Positions 8,709-16,000 are shown, numbered from the stretch's first letter. The stretch: DNA of 26,454 bases from FEN-1219 sp035644475 (GCA_035644475.1 DASQOL010000102.1:1-26454); one strand, 5' to 3'. Numbers and translations: made by a program. Notes: generated from the letters alone by a model not told the origin.

Positions 8709-9525
8709 TGACGGTCATCGTGGCTACGGTGCAGCCGACCGCGAAGATCGGGATCGGGGCGTAGAAGAGGAGCTCGCCGCTGGCGCCTTCGGTGGCGCCG
8801 GCAACCGCGAGGAACGTGCGGATCTCGAATCCGCCCTGCCCGGCGTCGCGCAACGTCTCCTCGTCGCTGTAGGAGATCAGGTCCTCGCGGCGGTTGGCGA
8901 TGAAGCGGTCCAAGAACTCGCGGTCCCAGGCCTCGTTGATGACGCCCGAGTCCGGCGTCGCGGGCCAATGCGAAATGCCGCCGGTGCCGACCAGCGCGAT
9001 GCGCTCGGGTTGCGCGTCGCACGCGCGGCGCAGCGCGCGGCCGAATTCGTAAGCGCGCGGTAGCGGCGTGAGCGGCGGGCCTTGGCAGTTGACGTTCACC
9101 GGAATGATCGGCAGGTCGTAGCGCGGCGTCAGAAAATGGAGCGGCACCATGATGCCGTGGTCGAACTTCCACTCCTCGGCGTACGCGACATCGATGTCGC
9201 TCATCAGCGCCGTGATCAGGCGGCGGGAGAGATCCGCGTCCCCGGGCACGTGCTGCTTCGCGATCGCGAGCCACTGCGGGTCCTCGATCGGCCCCTCGTA
9301 GCCGTCGGCCATGCCCACGCAATAGGCCGGCATGTTGTTCATGAAGAAGTTGGCGAAGTGCTCGGCCGCGACCACGATCAGCGCGTCGGGCTTCGCGGCC
9401 TCGAGCCGCGCGCGCAGCTCGCCGAGCTTGGCGTAGAACGCGTCGCGGACTTTCGCGTCCGCGCGCGCGGCACGGCCGGTGATCCCGGGCGCGTGGCTGC
9501 AGACGCCGGCGAATACAAGACTCAT
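8701..9525 (-). CDS. Class III extradiol ring-cleavage dioxygenase, LigB-like catalytic subunit
   Basis: The 274-residue protein belongs to the LigB superfamily of Fe(II)-dependent dioxygenases that open catecholic rings by meta cleavage. Expected active-site residues are visible: H11 (VCSHAPG) and H56 (AAEHFANF) with E234 (GGFEIRTF) as iron ligands, and H186 (GTGGISHWP) as catalytic base. H123 (FDHG) is also conserved. The preceding LigA-like gene ends 24 nt upstream, so the two form an alpha/beta pair. The substrate is not readable from sequence; nearby hpaE/hpaF-like genes suggest a homoprotocatechuate- or protocatechuate-type catechol. ATG 9525 is the start; an upstream ATG at 9540 in the same local motif ends after five codons. 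The last codons (AAA AAA TAG) lie in a palindromic repeat, so the C-terminus may be altered from the ancestral one. Confidence 0.85.
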   Translation of the reverse strand: MSLVFAGVCSHAPGITGRAARADAKVRDAFYAKLGELRARLEAAKPDALIVVAAEHFANFFMNNMPAYCVGMADGYEGPIEDPQWLAIAKQHVPGDADLSRRLITALMSDIDVAYAEEWKFDHGIMVPLHFLTPRYDLPIIPVNVNCQGPPLTPLPRAYEFGRALRRACDAQPERIALVGTGGISHWPATPDSGVINEAWDREFLDRFIANRREDLISYSDEETLRDAGQGGFEIRTFLAVAGATEGASGELLFYAPIPIFAVGCTVATMTVKK

Positions 9526-9549
9526 GGGGCGAGACTCATGTCCCGAGCC

Positions 9550-9861
9550 TCACCGCGCGCGGTCCTTCAGCATGCTGTAGAGGCCGGCGCGCACGGGGCC
9601 GTGCTCGTCCACTCCAGCGCGCATCGCGGCGATGTAGGCATCCCACGGCATGCCGAGCAGCGCCGCGTAGTGCATCAGGATCTGGCCATTCACGCCCATT
9701 ACGTAGAGCAAGCCGACGTCGCCGTCGTGGAGCGCGGCACGCTCCTCGTCCGTGAGGTCGTACTCGGCGAGCAGCTCGTCGCGGTCCGCGTCGAAGCGCT
9801 TACGAACCAGCGGATCGCGGTTCAGCTGATACAGCAGCTTTTGGACGTAGTAGAGACTCAT
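9550..9861 (-). CDS. LigA-like small subunit of extradiol dioxygenase
   Basis: The 103-residue helical protein starts MSLYYVQKLLYQLNRDP and contains the LigA-type features: an aspartate-rich segment DRDELLAEYDLTDEERAALHD and the VNGQILMHYAALLGMPW patch. In LigAB enzymes this alpha subunit covers the active site of the LigB beta subunit. It lies directly upstream of the LigB-like gene, consistent with that pairing. It is shorter than Sphingobium LigA (about 139 residues), as in stand-alone small subunits of gallate- or PCA-type enzymes. The frame stays open upstream, but ATG 9861 is chosen because homology begins there. No clear Shine-Dalgarno sequence is visible. Confidence 0.8.
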   Translation of the reverse strand: MSLYYVQKLLYQLNRDPLVRKRFDADRDELLAEYDLTDEERAALHDGDVGLLYVMGVNGQILMHYAALLGMPWDAYIAAMRAGVDEHGPVRAGLYSMLKDRAR

Positions 9862-10158
9862 CGCTAAACGGCTCGTGACGAACACTCGACGATCGGGATG
9901 CCGCATCGGCTGCCCGTGAACCAACGTTACGTCAACGATAGAAGATCCAGCAAGGGCGCGGGGCGAAGCGTCCGGTGACGTCTTGGCGCGGCCGCGTTGC
10001 CGGCGCGCGGGCAATTGGCTACGCTCGTCGCGATTCATCGCGGAGTACGAGACTTGCCGGGCGATCCGAATCAGCAGCCGATACGACGCACCGTAGGCCG
10101 CCGCGTCGCGCGCGACGGCGGCCCTCCGGGGCCCGGGGATCGCGCCGCGCTCGATAGC
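9862..10158. other. Intergenic region between divergent ligA-like and 38-codon genes
   Basis: About 300 nt without a convincing gene. Short open frames here look like GC-rich noise. It must contain the promoter for the LigA-like gene on the minus strand, and perhaps that of the 38-codon gene on the plus strand, but no sigma-70 consensus stands out. A CGTTACG motif occurs at 9925-9931 and recurs in the hpaF/dapA divergent promoter region. Confidence 0.5.
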
Positions 10159-10275
10159 ATGGCCCGTTACCGAACGCGCGCGCCGAAAGGCGTGTTCGTC
10201 TACTACTCGGCCGAGGAAATGGACCGCGATCGGCTGAGTTGGACGGTGGACGCGATCGTCGAGCGAGACCGTTGA
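10159..10275 (+). CDS. Small hypothetical protein (38 aa), possible antitoxin partner
   Basis: A short reading frame encodes MARYRTRAPKGVFVYYSAEE then MDRDRLSWTVDAIVERDR. It is charged and probably helical at its C-terminus. The support is contextual: its TGA overlaps the TTG start of the nucleotidyltransferase gene (TTGA, 4 bp), typical of coupled small-gene/toxin pairs. The frame is open further upstream, but those codons look like non-coding GC-rich DNA. No ribosome-binding site is obvious. I do not recognise a named family; an antitoxin role is inferred from position only. Confidence 0.5.
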   Translation: MARYRTRAPKGVFVYYSAEEMDRDRLSWTVDAIVERDR

Positions 10276-10769
10276 CGGAATACACCCGCCCGGCGACTTG
10301 GGATGACGTGAAATCGCTCGCGCGCTATCTCGACGAGCAAAGAGTCGAGTACGCGCTGGTAGGAGGCTACGCGCTCGCGGCGCACGGGTTCAGTCGATTC
10401 ACCGAGGACATCGACATTCTCGTGAATCCTTCCGCCGAGAATTCGCGTCGATGGATACTGGCGCTGTCGCGCCTGCCGGACGCCGCCGCAGCGGAGCTCG
10501 CCGCCGAGAGCGACGTGTTCGCCGACGACAAACGCTACGCGATTCGCATCAACGACGAATTCACCATCGACGTAATGCCGTCGATCGCGGGCCTGTCCTG
10601 GGAAGAGATGAAGCCTCACATCGCGTCCACGAAGATCGACGATGTCGTCGTCCGGCTGCTCGATCTCCGCGGGCTGCTCAAGACGAAACAGGGCGCACGC
10701 CCGAAGGACCAGATGGACGCCGCGGTGATCGCGGCGGCGCTCGAGAAGCTGGGCGATCCTCGGGACTGA
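10272..10769 (+). CDS. Nucleotidyltransferase-fold protein (AbiEii/MNT-like)
   Basis: The 165-residue product has a Pol-beta-type nucleotidyltransferase core: VGGYALAAHG (GG at 31-32), the DxD pair D46/D48 in FTEDIDILV, and a third acidic residue D100 in FTIDVMPS. This matches the minimal nucleotidyltransferases that act as toxins or as modifying partners in toxin-antitoxin systems such as AbiEii or MNT/HEPN. The start is TTG 10272, overlapping the stop of the upstream small gene by 4 bp. No HEPN partner is adjacent. The gene points away from both flanking catabolic operons, so it looks like an insertion into the aromatic cluster. It could instead be a housekeeping DUF6036-type protein. Confidence 0.75.
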   Translation: MTEYTRPATWDDVKSLARYLDEQRVEYALVGGYALAAHGFSRFTEDIDILVNPSAENSRRWILALSRLPDAAAAELAAESDVFADDKRYAIRINDEFTIDVMPSIAGLSWEEMKPHIASTKIDDVVVRLLDLRGLLKTKQGARPKDQMDAAVIAAALEKLGDPRD

Positions 10770-10778
10770 GCCGGCGGC

Positions 10779-12299
10779 TCACTTGCCGAGCGACGGCACC
10801 TTGTGGGTGCCGTGCGCGACGCAGACGTTCTTCGTCTCCATGTAGAAGTCGAAGCTGTAGTCGCCGCCGTCGCGGCCGATGCCGCTCGCCTTCATGCCCC
10901 CGAACGGCGTGGGCAGATGGCGGTTGTTCTCCGAGTTCACCCACACCATGCCGGCGTCGAGTGAGCGCGCGAAGCGATGCGCCCGGCCAACGTCGTTGGT
11001 CCAAAGATAGCCGGCGAGGCCGTAGCGCACGTCGTTCGCGAGCTTCAGCGCCTCGGCCTCGTCGTTGAACGGAATCGTGGTGAGCACGGGCCCGAAGATC
11101 TCCTCCTGCGCCACTCGCAGCGAGTTGTTGGCGCCCGCGAACACCGTCGGCTGCACGTAGTTGCCGCCCGCGGCGGCTACCGCGCCGCCGACCGGGATCG
11201 CAACGCGCTCGCCGCGCGCCACGTCGAAGTAGCCGAGCACCTTCTCGACGTGCGTCGGATGGATCAGCGGCCCGACCTCGGTCGCAGGGTCGAGGGGGTG
11301 GCCCACCTTGATGCGGCGCACGCGCTCGACCAGCCGCTCGGTGAACTCGCGCTCGATCGACTGCTCGACCAGCAAGCGGCTCGACGACGTGCAGCGCTCG
11401 CCGTTCAAGCTGTAGATCATGAACACCACGGCGTCGAGGGCGCGGTCGAGATCGGCGTCGGCGAACACGACGACGGGATTCTTGCCGCCGAGCTCGAAGT
11501 GCAGGCGCTTCAACGTCGGCGCGGCCTGCGCCATGATCGCGCTGCCGGTGGCCGACTCGCCGACGAACGCCACGGCGCGGATGGCCGGGTGCTCGGTGGC
11601 GGCCTTGCCGGCGGTCTCGCCGAAGCCGTGCACCGTGTTCAGCACGCCGGCCGGCAGCCCGGCCGAGTGCGCGATCTCGGCGAGCAGCGTGGCCGTGATC
11701 GGGCTCCACTCGGCCGGCTTGTGCACGACCGTGCAGCCGGCCGCGAGCGCCGGCGCAACCTTCCAGGTCGACAGCATGAACGGCGTGTTCCAGGGCGTGA
11801 TCGCGGCGACGGGCCCGATGGGCTGGCGCAGCGTGTAGTTCACGTGCTCGCGCGCCGGCAGCGACAGACCGCGGTCCGCCTCGGGCGCCTTGTCGGCGAA
11901 GAACCGGAAATTCTCGGCGCCGCGCTTGGCCGCGGCCGACATGAAGCGGATCGCCTGGCCGGTGTCGAGTGACTCCAGCACCGCGATCTCGTCGGCGCGC
12001 GCCTCGATCGCGTCGGCGATCGCGTGCAGCAGGTCGCGCCGCTCGGCGCCCGGCACGTCGCGCCACCTGGGGAACGCGCGCTCCGCCGCGCTCGCGGCGG
12101 CCCCGACGTCAGCCGCGTCGCCCTGCGCCACGCGCGCGAGCACGCGGTCGTCGATGGGCGTGCGCGTCTCGAACGTGCGGCCCGAGCGCGCAGCCACCGC
12201 GGCGCCGTCGATGAAGTGCCGCACGCCGTCGCGGGCGAAGCGCTCGAGGTAGCGCTCGCCGTTCGCGAGGTTTTCCGCGAGACTCTTGCCGCCGCTCAT
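10779..12299 (-). CDS. hpaE: Aldehyde dehydrogenase, 5-carboxymethyl-2-hydroxymuconate semialdehyde type
   Basis: This 506-residue NAD(P)-dependent aldehyde dehydrogenase has all catalytic landmarks: N171 (TPWNTPF), K194 (VVHKPAEWSP), E269 (HFELGGKNPV) and the nucleophile C303 (NGERCTSSSRLL). Length and the segments SLDTGQAIRFM and GTHKVPSLGK at the C-terminus fit the HpaE group, which oxidises the semialdehyde formed by meta cleavage of homoprotocatechuate. Its ATG overlaps the stop of the upstream HpaF-like gene by one base (TGATG), so they are translationally coupled; this pairing is the main support for the hpaE call. A closely related hydroxymuconic-semialdehyde dehydrogenase with another substrate is the alternative. 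Confidence 0.85.
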   Translation of the reverse strand: MSGGKSLAENLANGERYLERFARDGVRHFIDGAAVAARSGRTFETRTPIDDRVLARVAQGDAADVGAAASAAERAFPRWRDVPGAERRDLLHAIADAIEARADEIAVLESLDTGQAIRFMSAAAKRGAENFRFFADKAPEADRGLSLPAREHVNYTLRQPIGPVAAITPWNTPFMLSTWKVAPALAAGCTVVHKPAEWSPITATLLAEIAHSAGLPAGVLNTVHGFGETAGKAATEHPAIRAVAFVGESATGSAIMAQAAPTLKRLHFELGGKNPVVVFADADLDRALDAVVFMIYSLNGERCTSSSRLLVEQSIEREFTERLVERVRRIKVGHPLDPATEVGPLIHPTHVEKVLGYFDVARGERVAIPVGGAVAAAGGNYVQPTVFAGANNSLRVAQEEIFGPVLTTIPFNDEAEALKLANDVRYGLAGYLWTNDVGRAHRFARSLDAGMVWVNSENNRHLPTPFGGMKASGIGRDGGDYSFDFYMETKNVCVAHGTHKVPSLGK

Positions 12300-12706
12300 C
12301 AGGCTTCCGCCGCGGCGCCGCCGCGCTTGCGCACGTACTCGTGCAGGTTGTTCTTCTTGAAGTTCAGCACCGGATGGAATTCCTGGATGTTGAGCGAGAG
12401 CGCGAGCGGGCTGCGCGCGAACAGGGGGCCGAGATGCTCGGTGAGCACCGCGAACAGCTGCTCGCCCGCGCGCTGCTGCACGTCGAGCGGGCGGCCGTGA
12501 CCGATCAACGCGGTGACGTGCACGAAGCCGTTGTCGGGAGATTTATCGGCGATGCGGTAGTGCTCCGTCTTGTGCGCGCGCACGCGCAACCCGCCGAGCG
12601 GAAACACGCCCGTCTCGAGCGCGCACGCGTGCAGCTTGTCGAGCAGGTCGTCAAGCGCAATGAGCTTTTCGACGTTCGCGGAATACTCGACGATCAGGTG
12701 GGGCAA
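12299..12706 (-). CDS. hpaF: 5-carboxymethyl-2-hydroxymuconate delta-isomerase
   Basis: The 135-residue protein is of the CHMI family of the tautomerase superfamily, which use an N-terminal proline as catalytic base. The mature sequence begins PHLIVEYSANVEKL, so the start must be the TTG at 12706 immediately before that proline. A longer frame from ATG 12754 would bury the proline and is rejected for that reason. Other family features are HVTALIGHGRP, SLNIQEFHP and LNFKKNNLHEYV. The enzyme isomerises the diacid made by HpaE. The genes hpaF and hpaE share one base at their junction. No good Shine-Dalgarno site precedes the TTG. Confidence 0.87.
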   Translation of the reverse strand: MPHLIVEYSANVEKLIALDDLLDKLHACALETGVFPLGGLRVRAHKTEHYRIADKSPDNGFVHVTALIGHGRPLDVQQRAGEQLFAVLTEHLGPLFARSPLALSLNIQEFHPVLNFKKNNLHEYVRKRGGAAAEA

Positions 12707-12817
12707 GGTGAATACCGTAACGGCATGACGTAGACTTCGAGGCCGATCAGACACGGTAAATGACGGCTTCGACGGCTGTCAATTTCACCGGCCGAACACC
12801 ACGTTACGAGGTCTCGA
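12707..12817. promoter_or_regulatory. Divergent promoter region between hpaF and dapA-like genes
   Basis: The 111-nt gap separates two divergently read catabolic units and must hold promoters for both. It contains CGTAACG at 12716-12722 and CGTTACG at 12802-12808, reverse complements placed close to each start. The same motif is found upstream of the LigA-like gene (9925-9931). No regulator gene is in the window, so an operator role is only a suggestion. Confidence 0.4.
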
Positions 12818-13951
12818 ATGGCCCGACGAAAAGAAACCCAGAAGCAACAAGAACGCGCGGCTGCCGCCGGCATCAAGGCGAAACCGCACGTAACGAAGCA
12901 GCAAACGGACGACGAGCGCGAACGCGTCGTCGCGGATGCCGCCCGCCTTCTTGCCCGGGCCGAGCTCCGCGGCTCGATCCCGCCGCTGATCACGCCGTTC
13001 AAAAACGACGAGGTCGACTACGATGCGTACGCCGCGCTCGTGAATTTCCAGATCGACGAAGGCTCGCACGGCATCCTCGTCAACGGCACCACGGCCGAGC
13101 CTTCGACGCTCACGACGGAGGAGCGCAACCGGCTCGTCACGCTCGCGATCGAGGTCACGGCCGGCCGCGTGCCGGTGGTCGCGGCCACGGGCTCGCAGTC
13201 GCTCGCCGAAAGCCACGTGCTCACCGAGCACGCGGTGGCCGCCGGCGCCGATTCGCTGTTGATCGTCACGCCCTACTACATCAAGCCGCCGCAGCGCGGC
13301 CTCGTAGCGTACTACCTCGAGCTCGCCAAGGGTCACGACTTGCCGTGGATGATCTATCACATCCCGGGACGCACCGCGGTCGGCGTCACGCTAGACACGT
13401 TGAAGGCGTGCAAGGACAAGTCGCCGACCTTCGTCGGCATCAAGCACGCGGTCAACGACCTCGGCTTCGTGTCGGAGTGCCTCCACGAATTCGGCGCCGA
13501 CTTCAGGGTGTTCGTCGGCCTGGAGGAGCTCAGTTTTCCGATGATGGCCGTGGGCGCGTGCGGGCTCATGAACGCGGTGGGCAACTTGCGGCCCGGCGTG
13601 CTCGCGCAGATGTGCGAGGCTGTCGAAGCGGGCGACCTCGACACCGGCCGCGCGCTGCACGACCAGCTGCTCGAGATCAACAAGGCCGTGTTCTTCGACA
13701 CCAACCCGATCCCGATGAAGTACATGATGAAGAAGCTCGGGCTGCTGGCCACGAACGAGCACCGCTTGCCGATGGTGCCGGCCACGGCCGACCTCGCGGC
13801 GAAGCTCGACGGCGTGCTCGAACGCGCGAAGCTCGGCGCGGCGCACGCAGCGGTTTCGCGGCCGACCGCCAGGGATGGCGGGAGTGCCGCGAACGCAGGA
13901 GCGGTTTCGCGGCCGACCGTCGCGCCGCGCCGCAAGACCGCGGCACGCTGA
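12818..13951 (+). CDS. Dihydrodipicolinate synthase (DapA)-family aldolase/lyase
   Basis: The 377-residue protein is a class I aldolase-type (beta/alpha)8 barrel with Schiff-base K209 (FVGIKHAVND), Y180 (MIYHIPGRTAV) and the pyruvate-binding GTTAEPSTL segment at 90-98. About 50 basic N-terminal residues precede the usual DapA start (RGSIPPLITPF), and a 33-residue low-complexity tail follows the barrel. The context of hpaE, hpaF and an FAH-family gene suggests a pyruvate-dependent aldolase or hydratase in aromatic breakdown, perhaps replacing HpaI, rather than lysine synthesis. ATG 12818 has a weak GAGG upstream. The FAH-family gene begins 10 nt after its stop. The exact reaction is not determinable from sequence. 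Confidence 0.82.
   Translation: MARRKETQKQQERAAAAGIKAKPHVTKQQTDDERERVVADAARLLARAELRGSIPPLITPFKNDEVDYDAYAALVNFQIDEGSHGILVNGTTAEPSTLTTEERNRLVTLAIEVTAGRVPVVAATGSQSLAESHVLTEHAVAAGADSLLIVTPYYIKPPQRGLVAYYLELAKGHDLPWMIYHIPGRTAVGVTLDTLKACKDKSPTFVGIKHAVNDLGFVSECLHEFGADFRVFVGLEELSFPMMAVGACGLMNAVGNLRPGVLAQMCEAVEAGDLDTGRALHDQLLEINKAVFFDTNPIPMKYMMKKLGLLATNEHRLPMVPATADLAAKLDGVLERAKLGAAHAAVSRPTARDGGSAANAGAVSRPTVAPRRKTAAR
13849..13919. repeat. 20-bp direct repeat inside the 3' end of the dapA-like gene
   Basis: AGCGGTTTCGCGGCCGACCG occurs perfectly at 13849-13868 and again at 13900-13919, separated by GC-rich sequence containing AGGGATGGCGGGAGTG. In frame, the copies encode the repeated AVSRPT of the protein tail. 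It looks like an intergenic-type repeat that has become coding. Confidence 0.85.
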
Positions 13952-13961
13952 CCCCAACGCC

Positions 13962-14828
13962 ATGCGCTTCGTGAGCTTTCGCAGCGGCGACTACGCAAGC
14001 TTCGGCGCGGTAAAGGACGACGGCATCGTCGACGTCGGCAAGCTGCTGGGCCGTGGTCTCACGTCGCTCGGCTCGGTGTTACGCGCGGGCGCGCTGTCGC
14101 GCGCCGTTGAGCTCGGTGCGGCGCGCGAGGCGAGCGTGGCGTTCGACGAGATCCGCCACCTGCCCACCGTGCCCGACGCGGAGAAGATCGTCTGCATCGG
14201 CATCAACTACGGCAACCGCAACGAGGAATACAAGGACGGCGCCGAGGCGCCGAAGCACCCGAGCGTGTTCATGCGCACGCCCGGCAGCCTCGTGGGCCAC
14301 GGCGAGGCTCTGTGGCGCCCGCCCGAGTCGGAGCAGCTCGACTACGAGGGAGAGGTCGTGCTCGTGATCGGCCGGCCGGGCCGGCGGATCGCGGCAGCGG
14401 ACGCGTGGAGCCACGTGGCGGGGCTCACGCTCGCGAACGAAGGCACGGTGCGCGACTGGCTCCGGCATTCCAAGTTCAACGTGACGCCGGGAAAGAACTT
14501 CGAGCGGTCGGGCAGCTTGGGGCCGTGGCTCGTGACTGCGGATGAATTCGCGCGCGACGGCGGCGAGCTGCATCTCACGACGCGAGTGAACGGCGAGGTG
14601 CGGCAAGACGACACCACGGCGAACCTGATCTTCTCGTTCGCGCGGCTGATCGCGTATTTGTCGAGCTTCATGCGGCTCACGCCGGGAGACCTGATCTTGA
14701 CCGGAACACCCACCGGCGCCGGCGCCCGCTTCGATCCCCCGAAGTACCTGAAAGCGGGGGACCTCGTCGAGGTGCACGTGCCGGGGATCGGCACGTTGCA
14801 CAATCCGATCTCGGACGAAGGTAGCTGA
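13962..14828 (+). CDS. Fumarylacetoacetate hydrolase-family protein (HpaG-like isomerase/decarboxylase)
   Basis: The 288-residue product is a typical FAH-family enzyme: an N-terminal domain, then KIVCIGINYGNRNEE, the metal-binding acidic segment YEGEVVLVIGR, NEGTVRDWLRHSKF and the C-terminal PGDLILTGTPTGAG. Members act on acylpyruvates or on dienedioates in meta-cleavage pathways; the HpaG decarboxylase/isomerase role is suggested by the neighbouring hpaE/hpaF genes. It begins 10 nt after the dapA-like stop, so the two form an operon. Gene-level substrate assignment is uncertain within this broad family. Confidence 0.85.
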   Translation: MRFVSFRSGDYASFGAVKDDGIVDVGKLLGRGLTSLGSVLRAGALSRAVELGAAREASVAFDEIRHLPTVPDAEKIVCIGINYGNRNEEYKDGAEAPKHPSVFMRTPGSLVGHGEALWRPPESEQLDYEGEVVLVIGRPGRRIAAADAWSHVAGLTLANEGTVRDWLRHSKFNVTPGKNFERSGSLGPWLVTADEFARDGGELHLTTRVNGEVRQDDTTANLIFSFARLIAYLSSFMRLTPGDLILTGTPTGAGARFDPPKYLKAGDLVEVHVPGIGTLHNPISDEGS

Positions 14829-14906
14829 CGCACGGCGGGACAGCCGGCGTGTGAGCTGGCGCTCGGCTGGCAACGCCACGCTCTGCTACGTTGGTGCGAT
14901 CGAGTC

Positions 14907-14912
14907 GGAGGA
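14907..14912 (+). promoter_or_regulatory. Ribosome-binding site GGAGGA fixing the start at 14921
   Basis: A strong GGAGGA lies 8 nt before ATG 14921. It favours this start over an in-frame GTG 30 nt upstream. Confidence 0.7.
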
Positions 14913-14920
14913 TCCCGCCG

Positions 14921-15340
14921 ATGCCTGTGCTCCGCGTCGCGTGCTACTGGATCACGAGCATCGCCGGAGCGGGCACCGTGGCCGGCCTCGCTCATTTCTC
15001 CACCTACTCCTCCTCGCACGGACGTTTTTGGGAAGCGTTCGTGCTCTACACGTTCCCGATCCCGATGGCCGTCGGCTTCGTCCACATTCCGACCTTGGTC
15101 GTGGGATCCGTGGTTTGCATTCTGCTCTCGGGCCGCTTGGGACGACCGCTCACCGCACTGCTCGGCATCGCGCTCGCGCTGGCGCTCGCCTACCACGTCG
15201 TGTCCTCGCTCAGAGACGACGACGAGCACTGGTTCTACTTCGCCTTCGTGACGGTGGACATCATGGTGCTGTTCGTCATCGGCCTGCTGGTGGCCCCGGT
15301 ATCGACGAGGCCCAGGCGCCGCGAAGTCCATCGAGCGTGA
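14921..15340 (+). CDS. Hypothetical four-helix membrane protein (139 aa)
   Basis: The protein starts MPVLRVACYWITSIAGAGTV and contains about four hydrophobic segments (residues 5-24, 42-68, 75-95 and 105-125) with a charged SLRDDDEHW loop before the last helix. It is an integral inner-membrane protein of no family I recognise. The strong ribosome-binding site and codon pattern support it as real. It follows the FAH-family gene by 92 nt and may be independent of the catabolic cluster. Confidence 0.7.
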   Translation: MPVLRVACYWITSIAGAGTVAGLAHFSTYSSSHGRFWEAFVLYTFPIPMAVGFVHIPTLVVGSVVCILLSGRLGRPLTALLGIALALALAYHVVSSLRDDDEHWFYFAFVTVDIMVLFVIGLLVAPVSTRPRRREVHRA

Positions 15341-15388
15341 TAACGTGTCGTGCGGTCGACCCCGGCGGATCCGGGCCGGCACGGAGCC

Positions 15389-15652
15389 ATGAAGGGCGAA
15401 GCTGAAATACATTGTCCGCGCTGTACGTGGCGCCCGTCGGCCGAGGACCGGTGGCAGTGCCATCCCGGCTGCGGCGCGGTCTGGAACACGTTCTGGACGC
15501 GCGCGCTCTGCCCAGGCTGCGGCCATCAGTGGCAGTACACGGCGTGTCTCGCGTGCCGCGCGATGTCGCCGCACGAGGACTGGTACCACTACCCCGACGG
15601 CAAGCCCGCCGAGGAAGATCGCGTGGTGATCGCGGAGACCTCGGATGCGTGA
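15389..15652 (+). CDS. Small zinc-ribbon protein (87 aa)
   Basis: The 87-residue protein is rich in metal-binding pairs: C9/C12 (CPRC), C24/C28 with H25 (CHPGC), C41/C44 with H46 (CPGCGH), C53/C56 (CLAC) and H62. This spacing suits two zinc sites, perhaps in a RING-like cross-brace arrangement, with conserved aromatic residues between them (WNTFWTRALCPGC, WYHYPDG). The ATG at 15389 has ACGGAG five nucleotides upstream. It is cytoplasmic by lack of signal. I recognise the pattern as a widespread uncharacterised small protein but know of no assigned function; protein- or nucleic-acid binding is possible. Confidence 0.75.
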   Translation: MKGEAEIHCPRCTWRPSAEDRWQCHPGCGAVWNTFWTRALCPGCGHQWQYTACLACRAMSPHEDWYHYPDGKPAEEDRVVIAETSDA

Positions 15653-15673
15653 CGCCGCGCAGCACGCGGCGCG

Positions 15674-16000
15674 ATGACGGCGCCGCAGCTCGTTACGGGC
15701 GTCGCGCGCGCGGCGAATTGGGCTCTCGCCTCTCTGCTCGCGGCCGGGGCGGCCGGCAGCCTGCTGGCGCTCGGTGCGACGCGGCTCGGCGCAATCGCGT
15801 GCGCTCTCTATTCCCTGCTAGCGCTCGCCGTGCTGTGGCGCCACCCGCTTGCGTATCTCGCCGTCGCGACTCTGACGTTCTTGAGCCTCGCCGCCGCGAT
15901 GCAGCGCGGAGACTTCGCCATCGCGGCGGGCAACGGCGTGCTGTTCGCCCTCGCGCTATTCGTCCGCAGCCAGCTGCGGATCCCGCGCGCGCCTACTTAG
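15674..16000 (+). CDS. Hypothetical membrane protein (108 aa)
   Basis: The product begins MTAPQLVTGVARAANWALAS and has three or four alanine/leucine-rich hydrophobic stretches, so it is probably an inner-membrane protein. No family is recognised. It lies 21 nt after the zinc-ribbon gene on the same strand. Its TAG stop overlaps the TAA of the convergent RND permease gene by four bases, which shows how tightly the two units abut. Low-complexity membrane frames can be spurious in GC-rich DNA, so confidence is moderate. Confidence 0.6.
   Translation: MTAPQLVTGVARAANWALASLLAAGAAGSLLALGATRLGAIACALYSLLALAVLWRHPLAYLAVATLTFLSLAAAMQRGDFAIAAGNGVLFALALFVRSQLRIPRAPT

Noticed and set aside
9862..10038. 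N-terminal extension of the LigA-like protein
   Set aside because: LigA-type homology starts at MSLYYVQ; the upstream residues are Arg/Ala-rich and look non-coding.
12818..13951. Lysine-pathway dapA
   Set aside because: Although the fold and Lys/Tyr residues fit DapA, the long N- and C-terminal extensions and the meta-cleavage neighbours argue for a catabolic aldolase, so no dapA symbol was given.
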